DNA from: Barthelona sp. PCE
Lineage: Eukaryota > Metamonada: BaSk clade
Length of the DNA stretch: 64,000 bases
Reading direction: 5' to 3'
NCBI GenBank assembly: GCA_040285745.1
Contig: JAUFOR010000008.1
Span: 1,736,001 to 1,800,000, forward strand
Shown: piece after piece, positions 38,664-48,099 of the stretch
Layout: each line of letters starts with the position of its first letter
How positions within the stretch are numbered: position 1 is the first letter of the stretch
Program-made: the position numbers and the translations under genes
The notes under the pieces: generated by a model
The model's input: the letters and a program-made list of their open reading frames with translations, nothing else
What the model was told of the DNA's origin: nothing
Database searches by the model: none

Positions 38664-40922
38664 ATGAGCAATTGGGAGCTTAACAAGGAAAATATCCGAC
38701 CTGCAAGGTCGGGAATTGATCTTTCACTCCTAAATAGCGATAAGGATAAGATTGCTGATTTGCAGAGAGTTTTTGCTGAACAAATCGAGCAGGAAGAGGA
38801 GGATGCCGCACTAAAAACCGCAGTCAGTATTGTCAAACAGTATCAAGCACTTGGAGACGTGAACGAACTGTACAATAGCATCAAACAACTCATTGCTACA
38901 ATGTTCGATTGCCAGACCCTGTTTAACAACCCAACGTTCGTGCGCCTGTGGATGACTTACGCCGATTTATGCGATGATAGCAGACCTGTTTTCCGACATA
39001 TGTATGATAGACGCATTGGAGAGTTTGTACCTGACTTTTACATGGCTTGGAGCATGATATACGAGCAATTAGGTGAGATAGAGCAAGCCCATGAAGCTTT
39101 ACAACTTGGTTTAAAAACAACAAAGAGTAGGAAACTTTCAACATATTTTGAGGGATTTTTAGAGCGTTTTCCAACACTTTCTAATGAAAATACACTATCC
39201 TTAGCATCTCTATCGTTCCAGGAGGGAAAAATGCGCGCTTTACAACAGCTTGATCGAATCAAAAATGCGCCAGACAAGCCTATTAACGTATACACGGATA
39301 GGAGAGAAGAACTACCACAGCGACTATCGGACGCAACACTGGGACAACTTAGCACCGTGCCTGTTCCCCAAGAACGCCAACAGGAGAACATACAACCGTT
39401 TGCGGAAACTTTTGTATTACCTCAAAAAAAGGTTGAGAGACAACGCAACGATTTTGCCATATTCGTTGATGATAGTTTCAAGACAAGAAAGAAGAAAGAG
39501 GCCGCCCCGAGACGCAAGAAGACCAAAAAAGAAAAATGGGTTGTTGTTTACGATGATGTTTTCGATCAGGAACCTGAATTATCATTTGAAGAGCGCCGTG
39601 CTGAGCTACCCAGGTATAGACCTCTGCCGAAACGTACACATACGCACTCAACGGTGAAGGCGAACGTGAAGAAGAACTTATCGTTTATAACGCCTGCCAA
39701 ATTAATACAAACACCAGCTATGCGACCATCCCGTAAAATGGCGCCCCAAACACCATTGAACAACGACGGAATGACAATGATAGGAGCACAGGTGGCCCAG
39801 GATGTGCTTGATATGTACGGTCAAGACATAGAAACAGGGTACTCACCAGCTATCAAGAGAAGGAGACGTGACCCCGAGCTGGGTATGATCCGCAACTCGG
39901 TAATTGCCACTTATGACGAAGACGATGTGCACACAGGAATGACTACGTTGTTGAGTGAAGATAATTCGATCACATCTAAATTGCAGAACAACACATTCTT
40001 GAGTGACTTCACCCCAAACCCAAAGACTGAGCTCATATCGAAGGAGGATGTTTTTGAGATCAGAGAGGATACGGTCTTTGTTGATGCTACCCAGTTTGCA
40101 TCTGTACAACCTTCTGGTGTTTCATTGCAACAGATGGCACTTCCAGAGTACAAATTCGTAGATTTACTTCACAAAAGGGTCAAAACTAAGGAACAGCGTG
40201 AACTCGATAGCATGGAAGCTCTAACGATACTGCAATCTGAGAGCTACATAACATTCCAACTGCCATTCATTGAGAATGCAAATTACATTCTTGACGGTAT
40301 GAATTATGTATTTGAAGGGTGCAAGGCACGTGTTTTCAACGACAACAGCACTGAAGAATATGTGTGTCGAGTTTTCCACAGTCAAGATGGTGAAATGGAC
40401 GCTTGCATGCATTTTGAGGCGTATAACAAAGGGTTTGAAGAAATCTTACTTCAGCCAATAGTTGTTGCACATTTCCCTGCAAGTAACATTTTTATTCTTC
40501 TATTTAGCGTCGCACCGACCGCAATTGTACGAATGGTGTACCCCATTGAAGAGGATCTCCAAATACTACAAATCATTCTCTTCCTTCTGAGGTGTTACCA
40601 AGCCTGCAAAGAATCAAACATTTTTATACCGTCTCTCTCGGTTGACACGCTCGCTTTCACCAACCAGGCCATTGTTTTAGCGTCGGTTGCTGGTGCTGCA
40701 AAGGTAGAGTGGGATGATAGCCATAGTATGGACATGTGCTCACTAATGCTCGACATCCTGTCTTGTTTCATGGATGGAACTGCTGGTAGATTCCACATAA
40801 TTCCAAAAAGACTTTCTCAATACAGTGAGTTTATACTAAGCTTCGAAGACGTTGTGAGTTTTGCCAGTGAAGATGATATAATTTCGTATTACAACCAAGG
40901 ACTTGAACTCCTTGGACAATGA
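38664..40922 (+). CDS. Mad3/Bub1-type spindle checkpoint protein with degenerate kinase
   Basis: A probable MADBUB protein of the mitotic checkpoint, which inhibits APC/C-Cdc20 until chromosomes attach. Motifs are in the expected order: an N-terminal KEN box (NWELNKENIRPAR, Lys8-Asn10), the Mad3/Bub1 TPR-like region (about 45-170), an ABBA motif FAIFVD at 264-269, and a GLEBS motif for Bub3 binding (QEPELSFEERRAELPRY, about 302-318). The last ~220 residues resemble a Bub kinase fold, but the catalytic HRD, the DFG and the glycine loop are not recognisable, as in BubR1-type pseudokinases. The start at 38664 puts KEN at residue 8, as in homologues. Confidence 0.87.
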   Translation: MSNWELNKENIRPARSGIDLSLLNSDKDKIADLQRVFAEQIEQEEEDAALKTAVSIVKQYQALGDVNELYNSIKQLIATMFDCQTLFNNPTFVRLWMTYADLCDDSRPVFRHMYDRRIGEFVPDFYMAWSMIYEQLGEIEQAHEALQLGLKTTKSRKLSTYFEGFLERFPTLSNENTLSLASLSFQEGKMRALQQLDRIKNAPDKPINVYTDRREELPQRLSDATLGQLSTVPVPQERQQENIQPFAETFVLPQKKVERQRNDFAIFVDDSFKTRKKKEAAPRRKKTKKEKWVVVYDDVFDQEPELSFEERRAELPRYRPLPKRTHTHSTVKANVKKNLSFITPAKLIQTPAMRPSRKMAPQTPLNNDGMTMIGAQVAQDVLDMYGQDIETGYSPAIKRRRRDPELGMIRNSVIATYDEDDVHTGMTTLLSEDNSITSKLQNNTFLSDFTPNPKTELISKEDVFEIREDTVFVDATQFASVQPSGVSLQQMALPEYKFVDLLHKRVKTKEQRELDSMEALTILQSESYITFQLPFIENANYILDGMNYVFEGCKARVFNDNSTEEYVCRVFHSQDGEMDACMHFEAYNKGFEEILLQPIVVAHFPASNIFILLFSVAPTAIVRMVYPIEEDLQILQIILFLLRCYQACKESNIFIPSLSVDTLAFTNQAIVLASVAGAAKVEWDDSHSMDMCSLMLDILSCFMDGTAGRFHIIPKRLSQYSEFILSFEDVVSFASEDDIISYYNQGLELLGQ

Positions 40923-41044
40923 TCGTCAGAATCTTGCCAGCTATCCTCAAACAGTAAAAGAGTTAAACAAAACTGAAAGTTTCGCTTTCACAATTTTACA
41001 GCTTTCCAGACTTTTTTAGTCTTATAAATTGATAATCTTGCATC

Positions 41045-42916
41045 ATGGAGGTAGTTACTGGTCAGTTGATCCGAAGAAGCAGAACTACTGGTGTTGTACG
41101 ACGAAAAATTGCACTGAGGAAATTTCCTGTGACATTGGGAAGACGTGAGCTGCCATGCAAAGATAAAAAGAGCATATCTCGTAAGCACATTTCTATAGAT
41201 CGTATTGGAAATAGTGCATTCACAATTACATCACTGGGAAAAAATCCTCCCATTGTTAACGGACATGTTCTGTTAAAGAATGAGACAACCAGTCTTTACG
41301 ACGGGCATACCATCCAATTAATTGAAGGAGATTTCACATATGTTTTTGAGGAAGTGATACCATCATCACCACGCAATCCAGTTGGTGTTTCTGTTCATGA
41401 ACAGCTCATACAGAGCAACTCTGAGTACGTAAAGACCCATTTTGACTTTGATATAAATGATTATAATATGAAGCCGAAGCACAGACGTCAAAGAATTAAG
41501 CAAGAACCAATACCTGAGGTTGAAAAAATTATGTTGAGAGATGGTGATGAGCTGGATGTTGATGCAGACTTTCTGGTATCGGGACCCAGGCGTAAGAAAA
41601 AGCTCGAGAGTGTGTATGATAATCTTGAATACATGTTTAGTGAAGAGGAGGCTGAGGATATTGAGAGTGATGACGATTACAGACCGGAAGATAACGATAT
41701 TGAGCCCATAAAGTCACCCGAAGTGGAGTGCCCAACACTCATTATTGAGCCAATGGCTGGTGATGAAAACGGTCAGTATCTCGGTCACGTTTTACAAAGT
41801 TGCTTTGATTTTCAGCTTATACATGACTTCAGGATAGAGGTTGTTTGTGAGGATAGCGTTTCAGTTCCCAGCTTTCTCAACATGGTCACAGTAACACGCA
41901 ACAGTATTGTGGACCGACTGCGCTCATCAGTAGAGATGTGCATATTCGCCATCGGTACTTCACGTTTCTCAGACTGCAACGTCAGTTTTGACCCGTCTAT
42001 TGTCAAAGATCCAACGTTTGTGAATGAAAATAACATATCATACGTTCTCTATCTTGATGCAGAAGTAGAAGAGGTGCAGATAAAAAAAATTTACTACAGA
42101 ACCATCGATCAATTCCTTAATGCACAGGGTTGTAAGTTGGTGTTCAACGACACACATGAGGTTACCGACGTCGTCAAAATGACTGATGTTGAGAAGGTGC
42201 AACGCGAAAGACAATTGTCTCTGAAGTCAATGCGTGTTTTGCAGGAAGCTGCTTTTGATTTCGAGGAAAGTGACGAAGAGGAAGATGTTATGGAGCATGT
42301 TGAAGAGAAGCGTGTGGCAAGCACAACCCCCATTGATGCATGCTCGAATATTGCGCTGCGCCTTCTCCATTCGGACAACAAAGAGTATACAGAGCTTATA
42401 CGGTACAAGACGCCATTGTTTCTTGTTTTTGATCTCCCATCAGCGGAGAAGTACCCTGAGTGGGCCGGCACTCGATTTGTCAAGGTAAGTGACTTCCATG
42501 TCGGTTTTTTATTCAGAAAGCCGATTAAACTGGCTGAATTCGACGAATCCATATTCAACATTTTCATGAGCGAGTGTCTTCCCATCCAAGAGGAGCTTTT
42601 TGCGAACCTTGGACGGTTGAAGGTAGGTATTCGCTTCGACCTTGAGGAATTACCTGTTATTGAAGCTCTCACAGTTGATTTTAAGCACTTACAGGGCGAA
42701 GGATCGTCTCTGGTGTACAAGAGCTACACTTGTGGTTCTTTTATAGAGACCACATATTTACATCGCGAATTTTCGGTGTACGAGAACTTGGAGAGAATTT
42801 TAACTCGTGCCGATTACTACAGACGTCTTGCCAAGGAGGCTCCTCTCATATGTTGCGTTTGTGGTATGAAGTGTGACAGTGTTTCTCATGTGAGTCAGTG
42901 CACTGGGGTTGTGTAA
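41045..42916 (+). CDS. FHA-domain protein with C-terminal Cys-rich motif
   Basis: A probable phosphothreonine-binding protein of 623 aa. Residues about 18-105 form a forkhead-associated domain: TLGRRELPCKDKKSISRKHI supplies the GR, the SxxH and the flanking strands, and IVNGHVLL the NG turn. The middle is acidic and disordered (EEAEDIESDDDYRPEDNDIE, about 200-225), with short basic patches. The last 25 residues contain LICCVCGMKC followed by HVSQC, a possible C2HC or C4-type zinc finger. Between them are beta-rich segments that I do not recognise. The partner phosphoprotein is unknown; roles in DNA damage response or RNA processing are both possible. Confidence 0.75.
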   Translation: MEVVTGQLIRRSRTTGVVRRKIALRKFPVTLGRRELPCKDKKSISRKHISIDRIGNSAFTITSLGKNPPIVNGHVLLKNETTSLYDGHTIQLIEGDFTYVFEEVIPSSPRNPVGVSVHEQLIQSNSEYVKTHFDFDINDYNMKPKHRRQRIKQEPIPEVEKIMLRDGDELDVDADFLVSGPRRKKKLESVYDNLEYMFSEEEAEDIESDDDYRPEDNDIEPIKSPEVECPTLIIEPMAGDENGQYLGHVLQSCFDFQLIHDFRIEVVCEDSVSVPSFLNMVTVTRNSIVDRLRSSVEMCIFAIGTSRFSDCNVSFDPSIVKDPTFVNENNISYVLYLDAEVEEVQIKKIYYRTIDQFLNAQGCKLVFNDTHEVTDVVKMTDVEKVQRERQLSLKSMRVLQEAAFDFEESDEEEDVMEHVEEKRVASTTPIDACSNIALRLLHSDNKEYTELIRYKTPLFLVFDLPSAEKYPEWAGTRFVKVSDFHVGFLFRKPIKLAEFDESIFNIFMSECLPIQEELFANLGRLKVGIRFDLEELPVIEALTVDFKHLQGEGSSLVYKSYTCGSFIETTYLHREFSVYENLERILTRADYYRRLAKEAPLICCVCGMKCDSVSHVSQCTGVV

Positions 42917-42969
42917 CTATAAATAAACTTGTGCTTGGTAGGAAAACATTTATTAATTATAAAAGGTTA

Positions 42970-45900
42970 TTATTCGGCACGATACTGACCAATAATGTGC
43001 TTATGGTTATAAACATCTCGCTCTCTACGGCTGTGATAGCCGCAAAGGAAGCACCAATGTATTGAACAACAAGGACACTGCACATGAAGACAACCCTCAT
43101 ACTTCTCAGTAACCTGCGAACATACAGGACATGTACGAAGCTGTCCAACACCCATTGCATCCTCATCAATTTCAGCCAACATATCCTTCTCAACAATGTG
43201 GAAACCGCCGCTAAAGGCAATTGAATGAGAGCAGTCTCGCATGTGATGGAAATGACCACCGCATATTGCACACAAACGCGTGTGGCAGTCTTGACAACCA
43301 CAGAACTCGCGAGGGTGAAATATATCCGGTGCCTTGCTCGAACGGACCATAAATCTGCCGCAGTCCGGTGACGGGCAGCAGAACGCAGGGGAGTGCAATG
43401 AAAGGAACTGCTCAGCTGAAGCAATGCACAATTCACGGAAGAAAGGTGCTTCCATAAAAAAGGTAGCAGGGACAATTTGATGACATATATGACACTTGAG
43501 ATCAAGCGCAAAGCGAGACATCTGTTTAAACTGATGCAACAAATTGACCATCTGAGAGTTCACGCACTTAATGCACATGTCATGACCACACGGAGCAATC
43601 ACCTTCCTCCCAGCACCATTGCACAAACGCAAACATCCAATCGGAACCGGTACATCGTCATCATCCTGCTCTGGGGCAACATTGGTGGCAACAACAACCT
43701 CACGCGGTAATGTCTTGGGTAACCCAATCAGCTCAAATCGTATTGTCTGGATATCAACAATAGCTGGGTCACAAAAAACATATGCGCGTTTCTCAAAAAC
43801 CATGGGGATGGCAACCCCATTCTTCACAGCCATTGAAAGCTGGGTAAGATACATGATGAATCTCAAGAACCGCTGTGGAAGGTTCAACTCAAATACGAGG
43901 TTTTCATCATCAGAATATTTAATTCTCCAGAGTAAAAAGTATACGTAGAACGGTACCTCGACCGGATGCAGCGGTCCCCTGTCTTCAAGCGCGTTGATTA
44001 GTGCCTTCTTAACAATGGGATAGAGCTTGTGGCTGGACGCAAACACCGATACGTGTGGTGGAGCCTTGAAAGCAGATGCAGTGTGGGAAATCGAAAGATG
44101 GAATGCAGGCGTCAGATCAACACCAACAAAAGCCAGACTGTTTCCACTGTTAAGCTCCTCGAACTCACGACGACGCTCGTTGTATTGCGCAACCATCGTT
44201 TCAACCTCAGCGGCTACAGTAGAGTCAATCTCTTCCTTAGAAAGAAGATATCTGCTCAACAGGTCTGGGTGCAGAGGGATGCGTTCTCCGCCGAAAAATC
44301 GATCAAGATACATCATTGAGTAGTCCAAGTATTTGGGCGCAAGAGCATCCACATATATGGTCACTTTCTTACCCTTCGACTTGGAAATATGCGCATGCAC
44401 GGTACCAAGATATAAATTCTCAATAAGCGGAACCAGCGTGTCCTGAACCATTCTGATACTTCCTCTGTCAACACGGATGCTTGAACTCACAATAGCGTAC
44501 GCCTTTGCGATTCCAGGCAGCAACTGATTAATGACACCAGATACTCTTGACCAAGTTGATGAGCGCACCTCGATATCGTTCGAGCGAGGTATAATACGTA
44601 CGTACGTGAAGCAACCCTTCATGTACTTCTGGAAGCGAAGCTGGGAGCAATCGATGCGCTGGCTCTTGAGTTTGGCGCGCAACACCTTCACAGGGTCAAC
44701 AATAATCTCCTCATCTTTCCACTGCTCGCGCTCAGCTCTTGAGGCGGAGACTGAGAAATGTGGGAGGTTAGTGAGAGTTTTCCCCATTACGAAGTCACAG
44801 TGATCGAGGATCTTAAACGCGCAGTCTGATGGAGACGATGCGCCACCCTTAAGAACAATGAACGGGCGATCACTATCTGTATGGAAGTGAGAGCCACGGA
44901 AAACACTGTATAAAAACGATGTTATGCGATCAAAAGTTAGCACCATAGTTTGATACGGACATATCTCTACCTGAACACCACGCACACTGAAATTTGATGT
45001 GGAGTGGATGTTTAGCATTTCACTCAAAGACAAGGTCTGCTTTTTAATCTCTGGCAACTCAAATACCCTGCCAAAAAACTTACCTTGCTTGAATTTGATG
45101 CTGATGGGGAGCGTGCTTCCTGCGATTGCTGACAAATCGTGAGCTGAACGGATAGGAAGCTCTCTAGATGCCAAGACCGTCTGCGGTGTAAGTGGCAAGT
45201 CAAGTTTATCAAAATCAACGTGAACAGTTCTGAAATCTGCATCTATATAAGACGTTTGACGTGGTCTTGGACAGTCACGAACAGCAACTATTTGCTCAAA
45301 CCTTTTAGACGCAGTCACGGCATCTTTTAAAATTTTCTTAACTCCAGAAACCATACCGTATTTCTCACAAAAAACAAAAATTGAATGTGAAGGAACAGGT
45401 GTGGTAAAGGGGACCTTGGCTGTTTTGAATGGCCAAAGAACCTTCATAGTCTTGCCCTCCAACGATCTCAACAAACAACAAAATGCATGAGAAAGATGTA
45501 GGTCATCGGTTAGTGTTGACATGCGGAACAAAAGAGGTGTCTTCTTCTTGAGAATGTCATTGCTGCTGCGGCATAACTCGAGCGCACCAACTGTTGCGCC
45601 AGCATTGACGTCGTTACCAAAATTGACGCAGTTGACAAACTGTATGATGCGAGGGAATAAGTTCTGTGCCTCTTCTTCGTCGGTTACGCTAATTGTATCC
45701 ATAGGATGAGAGCCGAGCTGCTGCGATCTGTACTGGTCTTCGGATCCAGGAAGCTTATACTTGAGAATAATGTCGTACTCAGACGGTTTCAACGGATCGC
45801 AGTCCATGACGACGTCTGCAATGACTGCATGACGCAGGTCCGCGTAAAAGCGAGCTGCTACTGTTGCGGCAATTTCGTTAGGAATCATACCCTCGAAATT

Positions 45901-47847
45901 ACAACTCATCTCTATTTTTAGACGTGTGAATGCCCTAGTTGCCTGATCGAACGCCTCACGTGCAACAAGAAGCATCTTTCGGTTGACATAGTTCGCAGAG
46001 CACCAAGCAGACTCATAACCCACGCGACTCGCCTCGATAACGACGTTTGCGAGTGTGATGATGTCACCATGCATGCTGCGGAACATTCCGTGAGCCGCAA
46101 CTGCACGACGTTGCATATCACCAGTCAAATTCTTTGCAAAGTAGAAGAGAGATGATCCGGCTGTCAAAACTGCAATAATAGCAGCAGTAACATAAGCAAA
46201 CTCACCGCCAAGCATCGCAATACCCAACAGCTTCACACCCAACGCAGGTGTCACAGGAATCTCCGCGAGCATACGACCCAATTCGGTCAGACGACCATTC
46301 TCACACAATGCGCCGATCTCAGACAGTGTCTGGAGCGCAATTTCACATCTCTTCACATCGGGGGGTGATGGGAGTTCCATGTCTTCGAGGTTGAACCCGT
46401 ACTTCCGAGTAACCAATATCAAGTGGGAAAGATCTACTCTCTGAATCTCTGGAAGAAACGAACCGGCATCACTCGTTTCGAGTGCAGCCTTTACGTAATA
46501 CCCCTTGCGTGTACGCCCAGCTCTGCCCTTTCTCTGAAGGTTAGAGTCGAGTGGGGCGTGACACAAGCGTAGAGTAAAAACACCAGTTGCAACGTTAAAG
46601 TATGGCAGTTTGACAAGTGAGGAATCGACGACAACAGACACGCCTGGGATGGTGACGGACGTCTCCGCAACATTCGTTGAGAAAATCACCTTACGTGCAC
46701 CCTTGGAGATCTTCAACATGACACGATCCTGCAGAAACAGTGGGAGCCTACCGTATAGCGCACATGCGACAATGACTTCTTGCTTCTTAGCAGTCATGTT
46801 ACGTACTGCGTCAAGGTACTCAACATGCGACGAGTAATCGAATGGATTGACAACGCCAATGGAGGACATGCCTCCAAGCTCACGTATGAGGATCTTTGCT
46901 CCTGTGTCACATGCCCTCTGAGAGGGTAGAAACACGAGCACGTGACCATCATCCTTGAAATCACGGTTGCTGATAAACATCTGGTTGACGAGATCAGCGC
47001 AGTATTCCGCTGGTCTCATGAAGCAATCATGCGTGCTCTCAGCGGGCTGCATGTCAGTGATTGGATGTAATCTCTGCGTAAACGCCATTGCAGTACAGTT
47101 TGGAAAGAATCGTTCAATTGGCGCCATATTACAGGCACTACTGATGATTATTCGCTTTCTTTTGTTCTCATACAGGCGGCGCTTGGCCATTGACAGTAAA
47201 ACATCAGTCCAAATATTGCGCTCATGCACCTCATCTATCATCATTATATCGATCCATTTACCGACGCGTCTGAACGCGACATTCTCCGTGGTGATTAAAA
47301 TAAACACACGGCGATCATTGCACTTTCTGATACGCTTAATAATAGAACCAATTGAATAGCTGGCGACAAGTTCGACAGTTACAAATTCAGGTAGCATTGT
47401 TCTCAGTCGTTGAGCAATTGCTCTTGCTGCAAACTTACGCGGCTGGGACATGAGAAATGTGAGCGGTTTGTCACAATTAACAAATGAGAGTGTCCTTTCG
47501 TAATAACTACGAGCAACAAAACTTGGAATTAATGTTGACTTTCCCGATCCGGTCGGTGAAGAGAATACAGACACCTTTGAATCACATATTGTGGATACAA
47601 TTTCAGAATATTTGTCGAATAAAAGCCCACAGGAACTGTCAAATTGGAAATTTTCCCTTGAACGTTTTTTTAAAGAACGTGAATGCCTCGGTGGCTCTTT
47701 TGCGGTAGTTTTGGGTGCTTCAGTAATAGGTTCTTCACTTTTTGCACACTCTTGTAATGGTTGGTCGTCAATTTCAGGTCGTTCCTTTGGAACAAACTCT
47801 GAAGGTCTAAAGGGAACAGAATCAGCGATTCTGTCACTGTATTTCAT
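42970..47847 (-). CDS. DEAH-box helicase fused to an RBR E3 ubiquitin ligase (DEAH11/12-like)
   Basis: A 1625-aa fusion. The helicase half (about 75-720) has Walker A SPTGSGKST, DEVH as the DEAH-like box in MMIDEVHERN, SAC as motif III, and motif VI QRKGRAGRTRKG, followed by a ratchet-like helical domain. After ~650 residues of less conserved sequence, the C-terminus carries RING1-IBR-RING2 (about 1425-1615). RING1 includes CGHDMCIKC; the IBR includes CPSPDCGRF and HTRLCAICGGHF; RING2 reads CPVCSQVTEKYEGCLHVQC, where the Cys after Gly is the predicted thioester cysteine. Plant DEAH11/12 proteins share this order. It likely unwinds RNA and transfers ubiquitin. A strong TCACTCCCTTTTCACTTG element precedes the ATG. 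Confidence 0.92.
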   Translation of the reverse strand: MKYSDRIADSVPFRPSEFVPKERPEIDDQPLQECAKSEEPITEAPKTTAKEPPRHSRSLKKRSRENFQFDSSCGLLFDKYSEIVSTICDSKVSVFSSPTGSGKSTLIPSFVARSYYERTLSFVNCDKPLTFLMSQPRKFAARAIAQRLRTMLPEFVTVELVASYSIGSIIKRIRKCNDRRVFILITTENVAFRRVGKWIDIMMIDEVHERNIWTDVLLSMAKRRLYENKRKRIIISSACNMAPIERFFPNCTAMAFTQRLHPITDMQPAESTHDCFMRPAEYCADLVNQMFISNRDFKDDGHVLVFLPSQRACDTGAKILIRELGGMSSIGVVNPFDYSSHVEYLDAVRNMTAKKQEVIVACALYGRLPLFLQDRVMLKISKGARKVIFSTNVAETSVTIPGVSVVVDSSLVKLPYFNVATGVFTLRLCHAPLDSNLQRKGRAGRTRKGYYVKAALETSDAGSFLPEIQRVDLSHLILVTRKYGFNLEDMELPSPPDVKRCEIALQTLSEIGALCENGRLTELGRMLAEIPVTPALGVKLLGIAMLGGEFAYVTAAIIAVLTAGSSLFYFAKNLTGDMQRRAVAAHGMFRSMHGDIITLANVVIEASRVGYESAWCSANYVNRKMLLVAREAFDQATRAFTRLKIEMSCNFEGMIPNEIAATVAARFYADLRHAVIADVVMDCDPLKPSEYDIILKYKLPGSEDQYRSQQLGSHPMDTISVTDEEEAQNLFPRIIQFVNCVNFGNDVNAGATVGALELCRSSNDILKKKTPLLFRMSTLTDDLHLSHAFCCLLRSLEGKTMKVLWPFKTAKVPFTTPVPSHSIFVFCEKYGMVSGVKKILKDAVTASKRFEQIVAVRDCPRPRQTSYIDADFRTVHVDFDKLDLPLTPQTVLASRELPIRSAHDLSAIAGSTLPISIKFKQGKFFGRVFELPEIKKQTLSLSEMLNIHSTSNFSVRGVQVEICPYQTMVLTFDRITSFLYSVFRGSHFHTDSDRPFIVLKGGASSPSDCAFKILDHCDFVMGKTLTNLPHFSVSASRAEREQWKDEEIIVDPVKVLRAKLKSQRIDCSQLRFQKYMKGCFTYVRIIPRSNDIEVRSSTWSRVSGVINQLLPGIAKAYAIVSSSIRVDRGSIRMVQDTLVPLIENLYLGTVHAHISKSKGKKVTIYVDALAPKYLDYSMMYLDRFFGGERIPLHPDLLSRYLLSKEEIDSTVAAEVETMVAQYNERRREFEELNSGNSLAFVGVDLTPAFHLSISHTASAFKAPPHVSVFASSHKLYPIVKKALINALEDRGPLHPVEVPFYVYFLLWRIKYSDDENLVFELNLPQRFLRFIMYLTQLSMAVKNGVAIPMVFEKRAYVFCDPAIVDIQTIRFELIGLPKTLPREVVVATNVAPEQDDDDVPVPIGCLRLCNGAGRKVIAPCGHDMCIKCVNSQMVNLLHQFKQMSRFALDLKCHICHQIVPATFFMEAPFFRELCIASAEQFLSLHSPAFCCPSPDCGRFMVRSSKAPDIFHPREFCGCQDCHTRLCAICGGHFHHMRDCSHSIAFSGGFHIVEKDMLAEIDEDAMGVGQLRTCPVCSQVTEKYEGCLHVQCPCCSIHWCFLCGYHSRRERDVYNHKHIIGQYRAE

Positions 47848-47854
47848 CCAAACA

Positions 47855-47872
47855 CAAGTGAAAAGGGAGTGA
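47855..47872 (-). promoter_or_regulatory. CCTTTTCA start-site element of the helicase-RBR gene
   Basis: Minus-strand TCACTCCCTTTTCACTTG, 7-25 bases upstream of the ATG at 47847. The clearest copy of the recurring promoter motif. Confidence 0.6.
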
Positions 47873-48099
47873 AATAAAAATGAGCTCTAACTCAGTCCAG
47901 TTTCTACTTGTTGCTATCCTTTTCAGTAATGGAGTTTTATGTGGATTAACATCTATCCACAACAAGAATATGAGCAATAACATGGTTGTAACTATTCATC
48001 CTTGTTAATCATTAATTGACCTCATTACGATATACCGCTTGAAAGTATACGCCACAATTTTCCATTAAATAACTGAAAGTCCCTGAGAATATATTAATT

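Noticed and set aside
47918-47948. CCTTTTCA at 47918-47925 with a following ATG, as the start of a small gene or of an NhaC 5' exon
   Set aside because: The ATG frame closes after six codons, and no GTATGT donor links it to the NhaC-like frame.
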